NCBI GenBank assembly: GCA_017962415.1 | Contig: JAGCVK010000023.1 | Location: 1-38,228, forward strand | DNA: 38,228 nt | Direction of reading: 5' to 3' | Origin: Treponema sp. | GTDB taxonomy: Bacteria; Spirochaetota; Spirochaetia; Treponematales; Treponemataceae | Shown: positions 1-9,837 of the stretch, one piece after another | Numbering within the stretch: the stretch's first letter is position 1 | How the letters are laid out: every line of letters starts with the position of its first letter | Notes under the pieces: model-generated | Told to the model about the DNA's origin: nothing | Database searches by the model: none | The model's input: the letters and a program-made list of their open reading frames with translations, nothing else | Translations under genes and position numbers: made by a program

Positions 1-2
1 AG

Positions 3-2876
3 GCTTCTGATATTGGCGAAAAGGTAGTTGTACAGGGTGGTACCTTCTTTAATGATGCTATTCTTCGTGCCTTTGAAAAAATTGCCGGCGTTCAGGTTTA
101 CCGCCCGGACGTTGCAGGTCTTATGGGCGCTTATGGTTCAGCACTTATTGCGTTAGATCAATGGCAGGATTTAATGATGCCAAAGCCTGGCGAGCCTGAA
201 GGAACTGTACATGATGTTCGTTCTGGAATTGCAACTTTGGAGCAGCTTAATAACTTCCATGTTGAACTTGATCTTCGCCGTTGCGGTAAATGTCAGAACA
301 ACTGTCTTCTTACTATTAATACATTCTCTACTGGAGATGAAAAACGTACATTCATTACAGGTAACCGTTGCGAAAAGGGTGCCGAAATTGAAGGTACAGT
401 AATCGATGCAAGTAACAAAAAGAACACAGGACTTGATGATGACGATGCAGGTCCACTTCCAAACCTTTTTGAATGGAAATATAAAAGACTTTTCAACTAT
501 GTTCCTCGTAAGCCGGAAGATGCTCCAATGGGAGACGTTGGTATTCCGCGAGTTCTTAATATGTATGAGAACTATCCACTGTGGTTTACGTTCTTTAATG
601 AACTTGGTTTCCGTGTAATTTTGAGCCAGCGTTCAAGCCGTACAGTTTACGAAAAAGGTCTTGAAACAATTCCTTCTGAATCAGTTTGTTATCCTGGAAA
701 AATCAGCCACGGACACGTTGTTTCACTTTTGCAGCGTGGTATTAAGTTTATTTTCTATCCTTGTGCTCCTTATGAATATCAGGAAGATCCTGGAGCTGGA
801 AATCACTATAACTGTCCGATTGTAACAAGTTATCCAGAAGTTTTACGAAACAATGTTGATGAACTTCGCCAGGATCCAACAGTTACTTATATGGATCCGT
901 TCCTTCCAATTTATGATAAGGTGGCTCTTGCTGACCGTCTTTGTGAAGAAATGCTTCCAAAATTCCCAAAACTTACCCGCGACGCAATTGTTTCTGCTGT
1001 AGAAAAAGCCTGGTCTGAGCAGGAAAAATTCCGCGAGGAAGTTAGACAGAAAGGTGAAGAAGCTCTCGAAGAAATCATCACAAAGGGTGGACGCGGTATT
1101 GTTCTTGCCGGACGACCATATCATCTTGACCCGGAAATCAACCATGGTATTCCAGAAATGATTAACGGACTTGGGCTTGCTGTTCTTACAGAAGATTCAG
1201 TTGCTCATCTTGGAAATATTGAACGCCCGCTTAGAATTATTGACCAGTGGGTATATCATAACAGACTTTACCGTGCTGCTCAGTTTGTAAGCGAAATGCC
1301 AAGCCTTGAACTCGTGCAGCTTACAAGTTTTGGTTGTGGTCTTGACGCTGTAACTGCAGACCAGGTAGATGAAATTCTTCGTGCTAAGAGCCGTATGTAC
1401 ACTCTTATCAAGATTGATGAAGGAAGTAACCTCGGTGCAGTTCGTATCAGAATCCGCTCTCTTATTGCTGCCGTTAAGGAACGCCGCCGCAATAAAACAA
1501 AGCCGGTTATTAAAACTTCAGCTTATAATCGCGTAATCTTTACAGAAGAAATGCGCAAAAACTATACAATTATTGGACCACAGATGTCGCCAATTCACTT
1601 TAAGATTTTGGAAAAAGCTTTTGGTGCCTGCGGTTATAACTTTGTTGTATTGGACGCTGTAGATCCTAAGGCTGTAGAAGCTGGTCTTAAGTATGTAAAC
1701 AATGACGCATGTTATCCGTCATTGCTTGTAGCAGGCCAGATGATTGCTGCCCTTGAAAGCGGCAAGTACGATTTGGACAAAGTTGCGCTTATTATTACTC
1801 AAACTGGTGGCGGTTGTCGTGCTACAAACTATATTGGATTTATCCGCCGTGCGCTTAATGACGCGGGCTGGGGACATATTCCAGTTCTTTCTTTGAGCGC
1901 ACAAGGTTTTGAAAAGAATCCTGGTTTTAAGATTGATTTTTCATTGCTTGATAATCTTGTTAAGGCAATTATGGTGGGCGACGTATTTATGCGCGTGCTT
2001 TATCGTACTCGCCCTTATGAAGCAGTTCCTGGCAGCGCAAATCAGCTTTATGAAAAATGGAATGCTCGTGCAGAAGCTCTTTTTACAAAGCGAGTTTCTA
2101 ATCACGATTATCACAAGCTGATGAAGGGAATTATCCGCGACTTTGATAATCTTGCACTTAAGCCGATTAAAAAGCCTCGCGTTGGTGTTGTTGGTGAAAT
2201 TCTTGTTAAGTTCCACCCGACAGCAAATAATCAGATTGTTGAAACAATTGAACGCGAAGGTGCAGAATGTGTAATGCCAGACCTTGCAGACTTCTTCTTC
2301 TATTCATTCTCAGATGACATTGTTCGACATAGAGATTTGAAGTTCCCAAAGAAATCTGAAGTAATTGCAAAACTTCTTGTTTGGGGCCTTGATTTGTACC
2401 GCAAGAAGATGATTAAGTATTTAAACCGAAGCCGACGCTTTACAGCTCCTTCTTCAATTTATGAGTTGATGAAAGGCGTTGATGATATAGTTCAGCTTGG
2501 AAATATGACAGGTGAAGGCTGGTTCCTTACAGCAGAAATGGTTGAATTGATTCATGAGGGTGCTCCAAGTATTGCTTGTGTTCAGCCGTTTGCGTGTCTT
2601 CCAAATCACGTTACTGGAAAAGGTATGATTAAGGAATTGCGTCGCCGTTTCCCAGAAGCAAATATTAGTGCAATTGATTATGATCCGGGAAGTTCAGAGG
2701 TAAATCAGCTGAACCGCCTTAAACTTTTGCTTTCAAATGCACCGGTTGGCAAACATCCAGATGAAGTTGAACAAAATATGATTCGTTTGCCGGACGGAAC
2801 TTTGGTTGAAGCAGAGATTAGGCTTGCCGCAGGTGCTACAGATACAGATCCAGCTGGAGAAGCTATGCAGGCGTAA
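3..2876 (+). CDS. Acyl-CoA dehydratase activase-related protein, C-terminal part (5' end outside the window)
   Basis: The reading frame is open from the first base of the window, so this is the last 957 residues of a longer protein; the first internal ATG (123) is not the start. The N-terminal residues include GGTFFNDAILRAFE, typical of the end of the BadF/BadG-type ATPase fold of 2-hydroxyacyl-CoA dehydratase activators. A cysteine cluster (CGKCQNNC followed by NRCEKG) then leads into a DUF2229-like region (ESVCYPGKISHGHV, FYPCAPYEY) and a second dehydratase-like part (NDACYPSLLVAGQ, TQTGGGCRATNY). The family is large, usually about 1400 residues, and is thought to couple ATP hydrolysis to electron transfer through Fe-S clusters. 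The exact substrate is unknown. Only 22 nt separate it from the next gene, so it may share a transcript with the envelope operon downstream. Confidence 0.85.
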   Translation, partial: ASDIGEKVVVQGGTFFNDAILRAFEKIAGVQVYRPDVAGLMGAYGSALIALDQWQDLMMPKPGEPEGTVHDVRSGIATLEQLNNFHVELDLRRCGKCQNNCLLTINTFSTGDEKRTFITGNRCEKGAEIEGTVIDASNKKNTGLDDDDAGPLPNLFEWKYKRLFNYVPRKPEDAPMGDVGIPRVLNMYENYPLWFTFFNELGFRVILSQRSSRTVYEKGLETIPSESVCYPGKISHGHVVSLLQRGIKFIFYPCAPYEYQEDPGAGNHYNCPIVTSYPEVLRNNVDELRQDPTVTYMDPFLPIYDKVALADRLCEEMLPKFPKLTRDAIVSAVEKAWSEQEKFREEVRQKGEEALEEIITKGGRGIVLAGRPYHLDPEINHGIPEMINGLGLAVLTEDSVAHLGNIERPLRIIDQWVYHNRLYRAAQFVSEMPSLELVQLTSFGCGLDAVTADQVDEILRAKSRMYTLIKIDEGSNLGAVRIRIRSLIAAVKERRRNKTKPVIKTSAYNRVIFTEEMRKNYTIIGPQMSPIHFKILEKAFGACGYNFVVLDAVDPKAVEAGLKYVNNDACYPSLLVAGQMIAALESGKYDLDKVALIITQTGGGCRATNYIGFIRRALNDAGWGHIPVLSLSAQGFEKNPGFKIDFSLLDNLVKAIMVGDVFMRVLYRTRPYEAVPGSANQLYEKWNARAEALFTKRVSNHDYHKLMKGIIRDFDNLALKPIKKPRVGVVGEILVKFHPTANNQIVETIEREGAECVMPDLADFFFYSFSDDIVRHRDLKFPKKSEVIAKLLVWGLDLYRKKMIKYLNRSRRFTAPSSIYELMKGVDDIVQLGNMTGEGWFLTAEMVELIHEGAPSIACVQPFACLPNHVTGKGMIKELRRRFPEANISAIDYDPGSSEVNQLNRLKLLLSNAPVGKHPDEVEQNMIRLPDGTLVEAEIRLAAGATDTDPAGEAMQA

Positions 2877-2898
2877 GCAAAATCAGGGGGTGTAAAAA

Positions 2899-4263
2899 AT
2901 GAAAAAAATTGTATGTCTTATTTTGGCAGTTTGTCTTTCTTTTTCGCTTTTTGCAGCCTATAACCGGCTTGGAATACCAGATTCTTCGGAGCTTAGAAAA
3001 ACTTACGAAGAATCCTGGTTTACAGCTCCCTTAGAGCAGGTTAGATTTAACATTTCTGAAATCAAGGCGAACGAAAATGGTGAAAAATTCCAGATTCGCC
3101 TTGAAGAAAATGATAAAACTTTTAATATTTTCGTTTCGCCAAGAGCTTTAATCAAAGTAAATGTTTATTCAGATAAGCAAATGGTTACCGAAGAACAGGA
3201 AGTGTTTCCCGGTGACGCAAGCGGAAGCTGGGTTTTGATTCGTGACAAAAATAGCGGAAAGCCTTTGCGAATACGTTATTATTTTATGCGCGATAGCGAG
3301 GTTTTTATACAGTTTACGCCGCAAGGAAAAACAGCACTAGCCGACCTTGTAATATTTGGAAACTATGCAGCGCGCGGCGTTCCCACAGGAATGCCTTTTG
3401 AAAAGTTTTATACAGCGTCTTTTGAAGATGTAATTACAATCACCGAAACAAAAATTCCGTGGAATTATGTAATAGTTGATTCGCAAATGTATCACAGTTC
3501 AAAACAAATGTGTGCTGTAATCAGAGAGCGAATTCCGAATATCATTTATACAGAAGACGCAATGTACGATGAAAATTGCGAGCTTGTTCATATTTCAACA
3601 GGAAAAAAGTTTGATAATATCGAAAAATCAGATAAATCCGACAAAAAACTGTTTCTTTCTTCTGCCGGATTTGTTAAATGGATAGCAGACGGACTTGTTG
3701 AGCCTCTTTCGGGCGGGCTTTTGAAACGAGAGCCGCTGATTAAGGAAACTGTATCAGTAAAAGACAATGGAAGACAAGGCGTGCTTTCTCAAAAGTATGA
3801 TCTTTTCTTTTCGCTGGATTGGATAAGAAATCTTGCAACCGCTTTAATTTCGGTTTATGCAGGAAAAAATTATCGTTCAAATCAGTCTGGAGTTGATGTT
3901 ACAGTAAATCCGTTTGCGTCCTCGATTACCGACAAAGGTGTTGCAAATACAGTTACTTTTGTTGAAAATTCGGGGTATACTGTGCCGGTTCTAAAATCGC
4001 TGATGTATGTGCTTGCAGCAACAGAACCTGGAGCATTTTATCTTGGAGCAATTCGTGGTGCGGATAGAACCGTTTCTCCTGAAATACTTGCTTTCAATGA
4101 TTGCGTAGTATTTTTCCCATATTTTCAGGACGACGGCGGTTTTTCGTGCACCGTATTTATGAACGGAAGAGAATTGTCTATCGATGATTTTTGTATGTTT
4201 TATGCAAAGGATTTTGTATATCTTACACGCGTAAAATCATCAGAAAGATTTTTCCCAAATTAG
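2899..4263 (+). CDS. Exported protein of unknown function, first gene of the TPR/TonB operon
   Basis: This 454-residue protein has a clear Sec signal peptide (MKKIVCLILAVCLSFSLFAA, probable cleavage after the FAA). There is no lipobox, so it should be periplasmic or peripherally attached to the outer membrane. I do not recognise a domain. The body is mixed alpha/beta-like with many aromatic residues and no membrane segment after the signal. The start is set by a strong ribosome binding site (AGGGGG) 9 nt upstream. It is followed after 12 nt by the TPR gene, in one run with barrel, ExbB, ExbD and TonB genes. The context therefore suggests an accessory periplasmic part of that energised envelope system, which is inference from position only. 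Confidence 0.7.
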   Translation: MKKIVCLILAVCLSFSLFAAYNRLGIPDSSELRKTYEESWFTAPLEQVRFNISEIKANENGEKFQIRLEENDKTFNIFVSPRALIKVNVYSDKQMVTEEQEVFPGDASGSWVLIRDKNSGKPLRIRYYFMRDSEVFIQFTPQGKTALADLVIFGNYAARGVPTGMPFEKFYTASFEDVITITETKIPWNYVIVDSQMYHSSKQMCAVIRERIPNIIYTEDAMYDENCELVHISTGKKFDNIEKSDKSDKKLFLSSAGFVKWIADGLVEPLSGGLLKREPLIKETVSVKDNGRQGVLSQKYDLFFSLDWIRNLATALISVYAGKNYRSNQSGVDVTVNPFASSITDKGVANTVTFVENSGYTVPVLKSLMYVLAATEPGAFYLGAIRGADRTVSPEILAFNDCVVFFPYFQDDGGFSCTVFMNGRELSIDDFCMFYAKDFVYLTRVKSSERFFPN

Positions 4264-4275
4264 TTCAATTAAATT

Positions 4276-7101
4276 ATGAAAAAAATAGTTTTTGTTTTCA
4301 CATTATTACTTGCCGTTTCTGGAAGTTTTATTTTTCCACAGGAAGTTGTTTCTGATGTTGCCATTTACAACGAAGTAAAACATTCGTTTAACAGCGGATT
4401 TTATCCGGGAACAGTTTCGGCAGCAAATCAGTTGCAAAGTTCATATCCAGATTCTTCGTTTTTGCGATATGCTTTAGCATATAAAGGCGAAGCGCTTATC
4501 AATATGAAAAGTTATGATGAAGCGCTAAAGACGCTCGAAGCAGCTCTCACTTATATGCATTCGGGAGCGCCAGAATTTATTCGCTCAAGATATTTAATGG
4601 GGCGCGCTTATTTTGAATTAAAAAATTTTCCTTTAGCTTTGGAAAATCTTTATATTGCATGCAAACTTAGCAAAACAAACGGCGATTATACTTCTTATCC
4701 TGAAAGTGTGCTTTACGCTGGCCGGGCTTATTTTGAACTAAATGATTTTGAAAAATCAATTTTGCTTTTTGAATATGTTGTAAAAAACGGAAAAAAATAC
4801 AGCGAGGCAGAATATTCAGAAGTGCTGCAAAAACTTTTTATGAGCTACAACAAAACAGGCCGCTCAAAAAACACAATTGCACTTTTTGCAAAACTTGATG
4901 AAGCAAAATTACAAAAAACTGTTTTTATGAATCTTTGTATGTACCAGGCCGAAGCTTTGGAGCAGCAAAAAGATTTTAAGGCAGCTTATGATTCTTATTG
5001 CAGAATTTTGGAAAGCGGCCAAAAAGAACTTTGCGTGAATGCGCTAAAACGAGCTTATATAATTTCTTCGGAAAACGCGATTGCAGATTCTGGAGAAATT
5101 CTTGCAAAAACAAAAGACAATTTTAAGGAAAATCCCGAATTTTTAAATGAATTCTGGCTCAGACTTGGAATTGACGAATTTAATGCAAAGAATTTTTCAA
5201 AGGCTGAAACTTATCTTTCAAACATAAATGCAGATTCTGAAAACGGTGATGTTTTTGTTTTGCGTGAGCTTTATCTTGCAAAAATTGTGCTTGAACAAAA
5301 TCGTCCGGCACAAATTGCAGAAAAACATCTTGCTGATTGTGAGTCGCTTGTAAAAAAATCAAAAATTGAAAAAATAAGCGATGCTTTTTATACAACGCAG
5401 CTAAAATGTTTGTTGCAGCTTGAAAAATGGAACGAAATGCCTTTAGTTTATGCAAAAATCAAAGAGCCAGATTCTTCGGCCAATAAAGTAATTTCGTTGT
5501 ATTACTATAAAAATTCGCAGTTTGAAAAAGTTTTGCCCGATTCAGGTGAAATTTATGCAAATGCATTGTGCAAACTTCAAAAATACGAGCAGGCTTGCAA
5601 AGAATTTGAAAAATTCAATAGCGTTTGTGCAGATTATGCGATTGCGCTTTTTAGATGTGGCCGTTTTGAAAAATCATATCAAATAGCAGCTGCAACAAAT
5701 GATTTTCAAAGTGATTATATTTGTGGACTTTGCTGCGTAAATCTTAAAGAATGGAAAAAAGCTGCGGCTCATTTTGCAATTTACATCACGAAAAAATCAA
5801 CAGAAGAAAAATTTAATAGTTTGAGTTTGTATTATAAAGGCTTTGCAGAATATAACTTAAGCGAATTTAAGAATTCTTATGCGTCGTTTGTGCGTTTTGC
5901 AATGGAATCAAAAGATAAGCAAAATGATTATGTGCTTAAGAGTTATGAGTTTGCCGTAAAATCAGCTTTGCAAAATGGTGATTTTAAGAGCGCTTCGCTT
6001 CAGGCGGCAAATCTTGTTAAATATTCCAAAGAGGGTGAAGCTAAGCAAAAGGCTGTAATTTTAAGTGCAGAAATTTTTGCAGATTACAAAAATTATGATT
6101 CTGCAATTCAAGTGCTTGAGCCTTATACAAATCAAAAAAATGAATTTGGTGCGCATTCGCTTTTTGTAACAGCGCAAATGTACGAAAAACAAAATAAGAT
6201 TTTGCTTGCAGATGAAGTTTACAAAAAGATTTATGAAGAATTAAGTTTTTCAGCTTATGCAGAAGAAGCAATGTATCGTTCGGGCGAAATCTTTTATTTA
6301 AATGGAAATTATGCAGAAGCGTTTAGCCGCTTTAATAAATACATTTATAAATATGCTGTCGGAAACTTTAGCGAAGCGGCGCTGTTTTATAGCGGAGAAT
6401 GTGCGCTAAAACTTGGCGAAACCGAGCGTTGTATTATGATGAATAAGACTTTGCTGCAAAAGTATCCGCAAAGTGTTTATGCTTATGGCGCAAATAAAAA
6501 TCTTTTGACGGCAAGTTATACATTGGAAGATTATAGCCAGGCGCTTTCGATTGCGCGGGAAATGGTGAAAGAGTTTCCGAAACAGGCGGCGGACGACGAA
6601 ATTGGAAAGCGCCTGGTGGAACTCGAAAAAATTGTGAGTGGTACTGACCGGCGTGTTGCAGAAAAGCAAACTGAATTTTCTAAGTTTGGTGGCGAAAAAA
6701 CTGTTGAAGGCCGAAAAGCCGGCACTCAATTGGTGCGACTCTACGCTGAAAGTTTATATACGCAAAAAGAGGCTTATGAGCTTGCACAAAAGCTTTTAGC
6801 TAAACAAACGGCGGCGGAACGTGCCGATGCGGCTTATAATGCGGAATTTATCGGGGATTACAGCCGCCGCGAGGGAAATAATAAGAAGGCTGCGGAATTT
6901 TATCTCCGCGCCGCTGAGTTTTACCGTGCTGCGCAAAATGATTCGGGGGCGGCGGCTGCGCTGTACGGCGCTGCGGAAGCCTTTGCGGCGGACGGGCTTT
7001 TGGGCGATGCAAAAGAAACTGCAGCGTTGCTCAAAGAGCTGTATCCTCAAAGCCTTCAGGCCGAACGTGTAGATCGTGTTACAGGCCAGGCTCGTAACTA
7101 A
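4276..7101 (+). CDS. Large periplasmic TPR-repeat protein
   Basis: The protein has 941 residues with an N-terminal signal peptide (residues 1-22, ending near FIFPQ). The rest is almost wholly helical with repeated tetratricopeptide-like units. Examples are the blocks starting ALAYKGEALINMKSYDEAL (about residue 56) and YLMGRAYFELKNFPLALENL (about 106), and late units such as EAMYRSGEIFYLNGNYAEAF. Such scaffolds bind partner proteins, here presumably envelope partners encoded in the same operon. The gene starts 12 nt after the previous stop and lacks an obvious Shine-Dalgarno sequence, suggesting translational coupling. The last ~500 nt are visibly richer in G and C than the A/T-rich body and encode an alanine-rich helical tail. 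Similar TPR proteins occur beside TolQ/ExbB-type genes in other spirochaetes (recalled, not checked). Confidence 0.85.
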   Translation: MKKIVFVFTLLLAVSGSFIFPQEVVSDVAIYNEVKHSFNSGFYPGTVSAANQLQSSYPDSSFLRYALAYKGEALINMKSYDEALKTLEAALTYMHSGAPEFIRSRYLMGRAYFELKNFPLALENLYIACKLSKTNGDYTSYPESVLYAGRAYFELNDFEKSILLFEYVVKNGKKYSEAEYSEVLQKLFMSYNKTGRSKNTIALFAKLDEAKLQKTVFMNLCMYQAEALEQQKDFKAAYDSYCRILESGQKELCVNALKRAYIISSENAIADSGEILAKTKDNFKENPEFLNEFWLRLGIDEFNAKNFSKAETYLSNINADSENGDVFVLRELYLAKIVLEQNRPAQIAEKHLADCESLVKKSKIEKISDAFYTTQLKCLLQLEKWNEMPLVYAKIKEPDSSANKVISLYYYKNSQFEKVLPDSGEIYANALCKLQKYEQACKEFEKFNSVCADYAIALFRCGRFEKSYQIAAATNDFQSDYICGLCCVNLKEWKKAAAHFAIYITKKSTEEKFNSLSLYYKGFAEYNLSEFKNSYASFVRFAMESKDKQNDYVLKSYEFAVKSALQNGDFKSASLQAANLVKYSKEGEAKQKAVILSAEIFADYKNYDSAIQVLEPYTNQKNEFGAHSLFVTAQMYEKQNKILLADEVYKKIYEELSFSAYAEEAMYRSGEIFYLNGNYAEAFSRFNKYIYKYAVGNFSEAALFYSGECALKLGETERCIMMNKTLLQKYPQSVYAYGANKNLLTASYTLEDYSQALSIAREMVKEFPKQAADDEIGKRLVELEKIVSGTDRRVAEKQTEFSKFGGEKTVEGRKAGTQLVRLYAESLYTQKEAYELAQKLLAKQTAAERADAAYNAEFIGDYSRREGNNKKAAEFYLRAAEFYRAAQNDSGAAAALYGAAEAFAADGLLGDAKETAALLKELYPQSLQAERVDRVTGQARN

Positions 7102-7126
7102 AATTTGTAAAAAACGGAGTTTATAT

Positions 7127-8764
7127 ATGAAATTGATTTACAAAAAAACATTCTGTGCTCTTGTTTCAACAGCAGCTTTTGCGTTGCTTTTTGCGCAGAA
7201 TAATCAGAATAATAATCAAAATATAGAACTGCCTGAAGTTACTACTGTAATTTCTGCCGAAAGTGATAAAGTTCAATCAGATGCGCTTCCTGATTTTAGC
7301 GATGTTCTTTTAAGTGATTCTGGAAGCGGCGAAATAAATCCTGTTTTGCCGGAAGTTGAATCTTCTGATAATACTGAGCTTGCTCAAAGTCATTCTGCGG
7401 GCGCCGAAAAATCCGTGTACGCCGAAGGTCTTCTTGGCGGCGGCTACCCGACACTTTTTATGGGAAATATTTCAGTTTTCAGAAACGTTGGTGAAAATCC
7501 ATTCCGTTTTAGTCTTTCTCATGATTCAGCTATAGGCTATGCAGGCCACGCTCTCACAGATAATTACAGTGACCGTACTACAAAAATCGAAATCGCCAGA
7601 TCGTATAAGAAAAACCATTTTACATGGAGTGCGGGCGGCTTTTACCAAACTGCTGCAAATGGTCTTCAAGGTAATTTAATTTCGGACGGTAAAGAAATCA
7701 GCCAGTTGAACCGCGATTCTTACAATGCAAACGGAAAAATCGGCTACGAATTTTCAAACGGCTTTTTTATTGATTTTGCTGCAAATTTTGATTTTTACAA
7801 CAGATTTTCTGATGTTTCGTGCCGCGCAATTCCAACTTTTTCATATTTGGATATTGAGCCTGCATTAAAAGTTGGCTGGAAAGGTCATGGTTTTGAAACT
7901 GGCATTTCCGCAGAATATTCTTACGGTTACGGAAAAGAAACTTCTTATTTGCCTTTTGAAAACGGACATCGTGCGCAATTTACGGCAAATCTTTCTTGGA
8001 AAAATGATTTTGTTCATTTTTACGGAAATGCTGCTGCGGTTATTGGAAATCAAATTGATGAAAAACCTGTAATTGTTCCTTTTACTATTGGATTTGAATC
8101 TTTGTTCCCGGTTTATTTTGCAAATCGCAGAGTTGCAATTTCGGCCGAAGGTGGAATAAAATCTTATAAGCCTCAACTTTATGAGCTTGAAGAAAAATTC
8201 AAATTTGCGCAGATAAATCAAAATCCTTCTGAAACTTCAGACTGGTATGGAAAATTTGGTTTAAAGATTCCTTTAAAAACTGCATTTACCGGTTCTGCAA
8301 ATCTTGAATATTATAAAACTGCTTATGATAACGGTGTTTGGGAAGCTGATTATAGCGAAGATCTTTCGGGCTTGTATTTTATTTATAAAAACGAGCATGA
8401 ACTTTTGATAACGGATTTTTCGCTTTCTTATTCTTATGAATTTTTTACTATAACTGGTGGCTGGCGTTCTAATTGGAAAGATATTCCTGTTCTTGAAAAC
8501 CGCCAGGCAATTCATTTGGCAATTAATTTGCAAGACGAAGAAGTTCGCTGGGGAATTATGCTTGATTATAATATGGCAATTAATAACACTCTTGAAACTC
8601 CAGTTTTGAATCTTGAAACTTTTATTCGTCTTACTAAATCTGTGCGTTTAGTTATTTCTGTAAATGATTTAATTAAATTATATAAAGCAGAAAATCGCAT
8701 TTATGCTGGAAATTATGCAGCGCGCGGTGGTTCTGCAACTATGTTATTAAAATTCTTCTTTTAA
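7127..8764 (+). CDS. Outer-membrane beta-barrel protein with TonB-box-like N-terminus
   Basis: I chose the ATG at 7127 because a GGAG lies 7 nt upstream and it begins a proper signal peptide (MKLIYKKTFCALVSTAAFAL, cleavage after LFA). A longer frame opening at 7076 would overlap the TPR gene. The product is 545 residues. After the signal comes a disordered acidic linker containing ELPEVTTVISA (residues 34-44), which resembles a TonB box. From about residue 100 there are alternating amphipathic strands rich in Tyr/Phe/Gly, ending in the C-terminal aromatics KFFF expected for BAM recognition. I see no ~130-residue plug domain as in standard TonB-dependent receptors. Its position just before exbB-exbD-tonB suggests it is the outer-membrane partner of that motor. 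The ligand is unknown. Confidence 0.75.
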   Translation: MKLIYKKTFCALVSTAAFALLFAQNNQNNNQNIELPEVTTVISAESDKVQSDALPDFSDVLLSDSGSGEINPVLPEVESSDNTELAQSHSAGAEKSVYAEGLLGGGYPTLFMGNISVFRNVGENPFRFSLSHDSAIGYAGHALTDNYSDRTTKIEIARSYKKNHFTWSAGGFYQTAANGLQGNLISDGKEISQLNRDSYNANGKIGYEFSNGFFIDFAANFDFYNRFSDVSCRAIPTFSYLDIEPALKVGWKGHGFETGISAEYSYGYGKETSYLPFENGHRAQFTANLSWKNDFVHFYGNAAAVIGNQIDEKPVIVPFTIGFESLFPVYFANRRVAISAEGGIKSYKPQLYELEEKFKFAQINQNPSETSDWYGKFGLKIPLKTAFTGSANLEYYKTAYDNGVWEADYSEDLSGLYFIYKNEHELLITDFSLSYSYEFFTITGGWRSNWKDIPVLENRQAIHLAINLQDEEVRWGIMLDYNMAINNTLETPVLNLETFIRLTKSVRLVISVNDLIKLYKAENRIYAGNYAARGGSATMLLKFFF

Positions 8765-8798
8765 GTAATATTTGTAAAACTATATCAGGGGGTAAAAA

Positions 8799-9410
8799 AT
8801 GTTTCAGACATTAAAATCAGGTGGACCGCTTATGATTCCTATTATTATATGCGGTGTGATTGCAACTTTTATTATTATTGAGAGATGTATTTATTTTTAT
8901 AATATCAAAAAACGCGACCAGAAACTTATGGTTGATTTAGACGGTTCTCTTGCTGCTGGAAATTTTGAAGCGTGTGCAGTTGCTTGCGCTCAGGCTGATA
9001 CTCCGCTTTCTCAGGTAATTAAAAAATCTGTGGATTGCCGCCGTTATGAAGAGCATGATTTACGCGAAGCGGTTGAAGCTGAAATGGATTTTGTGATTCC
9101 TTCTTTGGAACATCTTTTGACTCCGCTTGGAACAATAGCAAATATTGCAACTTTGCTTGGTTTGCTTGGAACTGTAACCGGAAATATTAAGGCGTTTGGT
9201 GTTCTTGGAGCCGGCGGCTCAATGGGAGATCCGACTTTGCTTGCCGGTGCAATTGCAGAAGCGCTTGTTACAACTGTTGCAGGTCTTTGTGTTTCAATTC
9301 CTTCGGTGATTTTCCATAATTATTTTGTTTCGCGGGTAAACCGCCGTGTTGTTGAAATGGAAGCGCGTGTTACTTCTGTTTTGCTTCGTCTTTCTGGCCG
9401 CGTGCGCTAA
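8799..9410 (+). CDS. exbB: ExbB/TolQ/MotA-type proton channel subunit
   Basis: The protein is 203 residues, normal for the family. There are three membrane segments: about 11-30 (IPIIICGVIATFIIIE), about 112-132 within LTPLGTIANIATLLGLLGTV, and about 150-178 (GAIAEALVTTVAGLCVSIPS). The LLGLLGTV...F and AIAEALVTT patterns are the conserved ExbB/TolQ signature lining the proton path. Together with ExbD it forms the inner-membrane motor that drives a TonB or TolA-like protein. The start is supported by the ribosome binding site CAGGGGG just upstream. Downstream exbD follows after 13 nt. ExbB rather than TolQ is favoured by the TonB-like protein two genes on, but no tolB or pal is in the window to separate the two fully. 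Confidence 0.92.
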   Translation: MFQTLKSGGPLMIPIIICGVIATFIIIERCIYFYNIKKRDQKLMVDLDGSLAAGNFEACAVACAQADTPLSQVIKKSVDCRRYEEHDLREAVEAEMDFVIPSLEHLLTPLGTIANIATLLGLLGTVTGNIKAFGVLGAGGSMGDPTLLAGAIAEALVTTVAGLCVSIPSVIFHNYFVSRVNRRVVEMEARVTSVLLRLSGRVR

Positions 9411-9423
9411 GAAAGGAGGGGTT

Positions 9424-9837
9424 ATGAAATTAAAAACTAAGCGGGAGCGTATTCGTTCAAATGTAGATATGACTCCTATGATTGATATTGTTTTTCAGTT
9501 GATTTTGTTCTTTTTAGTTTCTACAACTTTTGCAACTTTACCTGGAATAAAGTTGAATCTTCCGCAAAGCCACACAGCCGAAGCAACGAGCTTAAAAGGA
9601 ATTACAATTACTGCTGAAAAAAACGGCGTTCTTTTTTTTAATGATAAAGAAGTTTCAATGAAAGGGCTTGGCGAGGAACTTTTGATTTATGATACTGGAA
9701 CTACAAAAAAAGAAGAATTTCCGGTTTCTCTCGAAGCTGATTCAGATGTTACAAACGGAACTATTGTAAAAATTTTTGATGTGATTCGTGAAAGCGGTTA
9801 TTGTGTTATAAACTTGAGGACAACTGCAGAAAAATGA
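9424..9837 (+). CDS. exbD: ExbD/TolR-type motor subunit
   Basis: The true start is the ATG at 9424, behind a near-perfect Shine-Dalgarno (AAAGGAGGGG); a longer frame would run into exbB. The 137-residue product has a short basic cytoplasmic N-terminus, one membrane helix (about 17-38) and a periplasmic domain. The helix carries VDMTPMIDIVFQLILFF, with the conserved proton-carrying aspartate at D21. It works with ExbB to convert the proton gradient into mechanical work on the TonB-like protein. The stop codon overlaps the next start in an ATGA arrangement (9834-9837), implying translational coupling and fixed stoichiometry. Confidence 0.93.
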   Translation: MKLKTKRERIRSNVDMTPMIDIVFQLILFFLVSTTFATLPGIKLNLPQSHTAEATSLKGITITAEKNGVLFFNDKEVSMKGLGEELLIYDTGTTKKEEFPVSLEADSDVTNGTIVKIFDVIRESGYCVINLRTTAEK

